Source: DASWIG01 sp965371445 (lineage in GTDB: Bacteria > Acidobacteriota > Thermoanaerobaculia > Multivoradales > J023). Taken from it: DNA of 8,601 nt. The position numbers and the translations under genes are program-made. The notes below the pieces were generated by a model. It did no database searches. It was given only the letters and a program-made list of their open reading frames with translations, and had not been told where the DNA came from. This document shows positions 5,238-8,601 of the stretch, one piece after another (positions within the stretch are counted from its first letter, which is position 1; the number at the start of each line of letters is the position of its first letter). The stretch covers positions 1 to 8,601 of the forward strand of contig CBDUYN010000283.1 in the NCBI GenBank assembly GCA_965371445.1, written 5' to 3'.

Positions 5238-8204
5238 ATGTCGGCTATTCTCCACAAGCTCAAGGTCGTCGCAGGGAGCCTGACGGCTCTCGCGGCTGGG
5301 TTCCTCCCCACGCCGGCTGCCGCCGGAGTCAACGAGTGGACCAGCCAAGGGCCGTTCGGCGGCGACGTCCAGGTGCTCCTCGCCGTGGCTTCGTCCGACC
5401 GCTCTGTCCTCTACGCCGGCACTGGCGACGGCCGCGTCTTTCGGTCCGACGACCGCGGGCGCAGCTGGCAGCCGGCCCACGACGGGCTCGCCGGCGGCGA
5501 CGCCGCCTTCGGCGGCGGCGGCGTCCGCGCTCTCGCCCAGGACCCGAGGGACCCCTCGACGCTCTACGCGTCGACCGACGCCGGAGTCTGGAAGTCCACC
5601 GACGCCGGCCGGCTCTGGCAGGCGTCCGGCGACGGCCTGCCGGAGCCTGCCGACGGCAATACCGCGGAAGCGCTGGTACCCCATCCCGACGTCCCGGGCA
5701 GGGTCTACGCCGGGATTCGCGGCTCCGGCGTCTTCCAGTCGTCGGACGGCGGCGCTTCCTGGCAGCCGATGGACGGCAGCCCCGACGTCGTCCTCGACCT
5801 GGCCCTCGTGCCGCCGGCCCTGCCCTCCGCGGCGCCGGACACCCTCTACGCCGCCACCGACGACGGCGTCTGGAAGTCCACCGACGGCGTCACCTGGCTC
5901 GCGGCAAGCCCCGATCTCACGGGCCGGCAGATCGTCCAGCTCCTCGTCGCCCCACGGGATCCGTCCATCCTCTTCGCCATGAGCCGTGGAGGCTTCTCCG
6001 CCGCGCTGTGGAAGAGCGTCGACGGCGGCATGACCTGGAGCGAGCTCTCGTTCGCCGCCAGCCGCTTCGCCGTCGCCCTGGCGCTCGACCCCGAGGACTC
6101 CGAAGTGGTCTACGCCGCCACCAACTCCAACGCCGACGTCTTCCGATCGTCGGACGGCGGCGCCACGTGGTCGGAGGGCTCGGACGGCATCACCGCGCGG
6201 GTGCTCGGGGCGGTCGCCGTCGATTCGCTGCGGCCGGAGGTGATCTACGTCGGCACCCTTTCCGACGGCGGGGTCTTCAAGTCTACCGACAGCGGCGCGA
6301 GCTTCTCGGCGTCCAACGAGGGGCTCGTCGCCACCGAGGTGCCCGACCTGGCGATCGACCCCGAGATGCCGTCGACGATCTACGCCGCGACCAACGCCGG
6401 GCTCTTCCGGAGCTTCGACGGCGGCGCCGGCTGGACGCTGCTCGACTTCGGCTTCGTGCTGCCGGTGCCGATCGAGTCCCTGGCCGTCGATCCCCAGGAC
6501 CCCGCCACGGTCTACGCCGGCGGCGGCAGTGGCAGCGGCGGTCCGAGTTTTTTCGCGCAAGGCCTTTTCAAGACACGGGATCGAGGCGAAACGTGGGAGT
6601 CGGTCACCGACAGCTTCCTGGTGGGCTCGTTCGCCGACCTCGAGATCGACCCCGTGACGCCGTCGACGCTCTATGCCGTCACCTCCGGCGAGGGCCTCGC
6701 CAAGAGCACCGACTCCGGGTCGACCTGGACGCCGATCGGCGAAGGCCTGCCGAGTGAATTCGTCCTCGACGTCGCGCTCGCGCCGTCGGCGCCGTCGACC
6801 CTCTACGCCGCCACCATCGACTTCGGGCTGAACGGCCGGGTCTCGAAGTCGACCGACGGCGGCATGAGCTGGAGCCCGGCCACGAGCGGCCTGCCGGGCG
6901 ACTTCATCGTCGCCCTGGCGGTAGATCCGTCGTCGGCGTCGATCGTCTACGCGGCGGGGCTCGGCGGCGTCTTCCGGTCCAGCGACGGCGGTGCCAGCTG
7001 GAACGGCACCGGCCTCACCTCCGAGATCGGCCTCGCCGTGGCGATCGATCCGGTCACCACCTCGACGCTCTTCGCCTCGACTCTCCAAGGGGTGGCGAAG
7101 AGCCTCGACGGCGGCGTCAGCTGGCAGCCGGTGGGCGGCGAGCTGCAGATCCCGATCCTCGCTCTGGAGATCGAGCCGTCGGAGCGCAAGACGGTCTTCG
7201 GCGCCACCCAGGGCGGCGGTGTGGTCGACCTGACCCAGGATGCCCACTGCGTCGCCGACGCCACGACGCTGTGCATCGACGACGAGCCCGGCGACCGGCG
7301 ATTCTCGGTGTCGCTCGCCTTCGACACCGAGCTCGGTGGTGGCCGGTCCGGCGACGCCTTGGCCACGCCGCTGGCGGATCTGGGGATCTCACGCGGTGGC
7401 ATCCTGTCGTTCTTCGACGTGAAGAACCCGGAGGTGCTCGTCAAGGTGCTCGACGGCTGCGGCGTCACCGACCGCTTCTGGGTGTTCTACGCCGCCACCA
7501 CCACCGTCGGCTTCACGATGACGGTGACCGACACCTGGACCGGCGACCGGCGGACCTACGTCAATCCCGACAAAATGGCCGCCGTTCCGGTGACCGACAC
7601 CGCTGCGTTCGCCACCTGTGGCGCGACCGGTGACGGATCCGCCGCCGCGCCGCCGCCCCTCTCCCTCTCCCGGGTGCTCCTCTCCGGGTACGAGAAACGG
7701 CCCTTCGCGGCGTCGTTGGTGACGGCGGAAGCCGGGGAGCCGTGCGTCGACGCCACCACGACGCTGTGCATCGACGACGAGGAGGGCGACGCGCGGTTCC
7801 GGATTACCGCCGCTTTTGACACCGAGCTCGGCGGTGGCAGGTCCGGCGACGCGTTGGCGACGCCATTGGGATCGCTGGGCATCCGCCGCGGCGGTGTGCT
7901 GTCGTTTTTCGATCCGAAGAACCCGGAGGTTCTGGTCAAGGTGCTCGACGGCTGCGCGTCGAACGGTCACTTCTGGGTTTTCGCCGCCGCCACCACGACT
8001 GCCGGCTTCACGTTGACCGTTGACGACACCCGGGCCGGCGTGCGGCAGGTGATCGAGAACCCCGACAGGACCGCCGCGGTGCCGGTCGCCGACGTCACCG
8101 CCTTCGCCACCTGCGACGAGGGGTCTGGGCTTGTGATCCCGTCCGCGGCGTCAACCCACGACTCAACCTCGAGGAGAGACCCCCATGGAAAGAATCATCG
8201 ATGA
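5238..8204 (+). CDS. Secreted Asp-box (BNR/sortilin-like) double beta-propeller protein with two C-terminal Cys modules
   Basis: This 988-residue protein starts MSAILHKLKVVAGSLTALAA, with a basic N-terminus, a hydrophobic core and a probable AAA cleavage site near residue 29, so it is exported. From there to about residue 670 it consists of repeats of the form 'aLAvDP..PsTLYAaT..GVfKStDGGasWsp...GL', with the Asp-box S-x-D-x-G-x-x-W in each. I count 13 full units plus one degenerate one, consistent with two seven-bladed propellers as in sortilin-like and GH74-type folds. Two tandem 124-residue modules follow, each with four Cys (C-x7-C, DGC, ATC) and NPEVLVKVLDGC. It ends in a short polar tail (about 29 residues) without an anchor or sorting signal. 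It is probably an extracellular binding or scaffold protein; no catalytic residues are evident. ATG 5238 is chosen over TTG 5184 because of the signal peptide. It is divergent from the ATPase operon. Confidence 0.92.
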   Translation: MSAILHKLKVVAGSLTALAAGFLPTPAAAGVNEWTSQGPFGGDVQVLLAVASSDRSVLYAGTGDGRVFRSDDRGRSWQPAHDGLAGGDAAFGGGGVRALAQDPRDPSTLYASTDAGVWKSTDAGRLWQASGDGLPEPADGNTAEALVPHPDVPGRVYAGIRGSGVFQSSDGGASWQPMDGSPDVVLDLALVPPALPSAAPDTLYAATDDGVWKSTDGVTWLAASPDLTGRQIVQLLVAPRDPSILFAMSRGGFSAALWKSVDGGMTWSELSFAASRFAVALALDPEDSEVVYAATNSNADVFRSSDGGATWSEGSDGITARVLGAVAVDSLRPEVIYVGTLSDGGVFKSTDSGASFSASNEGLVATEVPDLAIDPEMPSTIYAATNAGLFRSFDGGAGWTLLDFGFVLPVPIESLAVDPQDPATVYAGGGSGSGGPSFFAQGLFKTRDRGETWESVTDSFLVGSFADLEIDPVTPSTLYAVTSGEGLAKSTDSGSTWTPIGEGLPSEFVLDVALAPSAPSTLYAATIDFGLNGRVSKSTDGGMSWSPATSGLPGDFIVALAVDPSSASIVYAAGLGGVFRSSDGGASWNGTGLTSEIGLAVAIDPVTTSTLFASTLQGVAKSLDGGVSWQPVGGELQIPILALEIEPSERKTVFGATQGGGVVDLTQDAHCVADATTLCIDDEPGDRRFSVSLAFDTELGGGRSGDALATPLADLGISRGGILSFFDVKNPEVLVKVLDGCGVTDRFWVFYAATTTVGFTMTVTDTWTGDRRTYVNPDKMAAVPVTDTAAFATCGATGDGSAAAPPPLSLSRVLLSGYEKRPFAASLVTAEAGEPCVDATTTLCIDDEEGDARFRITAAFDTELGGGRSGDALATPLGSLGIRRGGVLSFFDPKNPEVLVKVLDGCASNGHFWVFAAATTTAGFTLTVDDTRAGVRQVIENPDRTAAVPVADVTAFATCDEGSGLVIPSAASTHDSTSRRDPHGKNHR
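7248..8114 (+). repeat. Tandem duplication of a 372-bp Cys module inside the propeller gene
   Basis: Copy 1 (7248-7619) and copy 2 (7743-8114) are exactly the same length, 372 bp, with starts 495 bp apart. At protein level they share LCIDDE, FDTELGGGRSGDALATPL, NPEVLVKVLDGC, FWVF.AATTT.GFT and AVPV.D..AFATC. All four Cys are kept in both. Long stretches are also near-identical in DNA, for example around 7440-7460 and 7935-7955. This points to a fairly recent or conversion-maintained internal duplication. Confidence 0.85.
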
Positions 8205-8383
8205 CCCGCGGTCCGGCTTTCGGCCGAGTGTCGGTGGCCAGCCGTCGCCTCTCTGACGGACCTCGGCGCGCGGCGATGGTCGTGACCATCCTGCTCGCGT
8301 GCGGAGTGTGGACGCTTCTGCGGACCGATGGCATTACCGCTCCCGGCCGGCCCACCGGACGCGCGGAGATCTACGATGGCTGA
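8185..8383 (+). pseudogene. Possible frameshifted small single-helix membrane protein
   Basis: A strong Shine-Dalgarno sequence (GAGGAG, 8171-8176) precedes ATG 8185, inside the end of the propeller gene. That frame (MERIIDDPRSGFRPSVGGQ...) stops at 8256 after 23 codons. The overlapping frame from ATG 8201 runs to 8383 (60 residues) and contains AMVVTILLACGVWTLL, a plausible membrane helix. A good start in one frame and a protein-like continuation in the next suggest a frameshift or sequence error, but both frames may be chance. An unrelated 60-residue protein from ATG 8201 is the alternative. Confidence 0.3.
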
Positions 8384-8519
8384 CTTGGAGCTGATCGCGA
8401 GGTTCTGCGGCAAAACGCCGTCGGTGACCCAAACCGGACCCGTGTCGGGACACTCAGACACTCAGAGCGGGAACGTCGTCGCCGTGGGCCTTCCCTGGGC
8501 ACGGCGATGGCCTCGATGA
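8376..8519 (+). CDS. Doubtful 47-residue ORF
   Basis: ATG 8376 overlaps the preceding stop as ATGGCTGA, a coupling-like arrangement. The peptide starts MADLELIARFCGKTPSVTQ and ends VGLPWARRWPR. I recognise no family, and the second half crosses a short direct repeat (GACACTCA at 8449-8456, CACTCAGA again after it), which reads as non-coding. The remaining bases to 8601 show no gene or structure I can support. Confidence 0.2.
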   Translation: MADLELIARFCGKTPSVTQTGPVSGHSDTQSGNVVAVGLPWARRWPR

Positions 8520-8601
8520 AGATCGGCCCTCTGAGCACGACCCCCTGTCCTCGTCGTCACGGTAGGACCTCCCGTTACCAAGCGGCCCCCGCACAGATCC
8601 C

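Noticed and set aside
4983..7247. A 754-codon open frame on the minus strand opposite the propeller gene
   Set aside because: It is the antisense of a repetitive GC-rich gene, is Arg/Gly/Asp-rich with no domain pattern, and the plus-strand frame has a signal peptide and 14 clear propeller repeats.

Overview
The window is GC-rich, densely coding bacterial DNA. I read it as Acidobacteriota, possibly the Thermoanaerobaculia, because the big secreted protein carries a C-terminal Cys module (TLC...FDxxNPEVLVKVLDGC...FWVF...FATC) that I associate with proteins of that group, and because of the eCIS-type genes. This placement is inference; there is no rRNA or other marker gene.

Layout. (1) Bases 1-425, minus strand: a toxin-antitoxin module with an apparently intact 73-aa DUF2281-type antitoxin, followed through a TGATG overlap by a PemK/MazF-like toxin start that stops after 32 codons. 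(2) Bases 426-679: non-coding DNA with dispersed 'GTGGGTGGCACC' repeats and hairpins. (3) Bases 680-1177, minus: a 165-aa four-helix membrane protein of unknown function. (4) Bases 1237-4722, minus: two tightly coupled genes. The upstream one is a two-domain AAA+ ATPase of the Afp15-like class found in extracellular contractile injection system (eCIS) loci. The downstream one is a 406-aa protein with the 'LQxxxGNRAVxxLL' and 'VQRK' motifs of eCIS cargo proteins and a glycine-rich hydrophobic C-terminal half. (5) Bases 4723-5237: a divergent intergenic region holding a 9-bp tandem repeat, an 82-bp nested hairpin, a second, inverted copy of the dispersed repeat, and a compact hairpin. (6) Bases 5238-8204, plus: a 988-aa secreted protein with a signal peptide, about 14 Asp-box (BNR/sortilin-like) propeller blades and two tandem 124-aa Cys modules. 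(7) Bases 8185-8601: small, doubtful or broken ORFs.

How the genes work together. The ATPase and cargo-like gene most likely belong to one eCIS operon whose structural genes (sheath, tube, baseplate) are not in this window. The membrane protein may be the last gene of that transcript. The propeller protein is divergently transcribed and has no evident functional link. The most interesting points are the cargo-like protein with its membrane-active-looking C-terminus, and a repeat family in which a conserved block is repeatedly followed by a hairpin.
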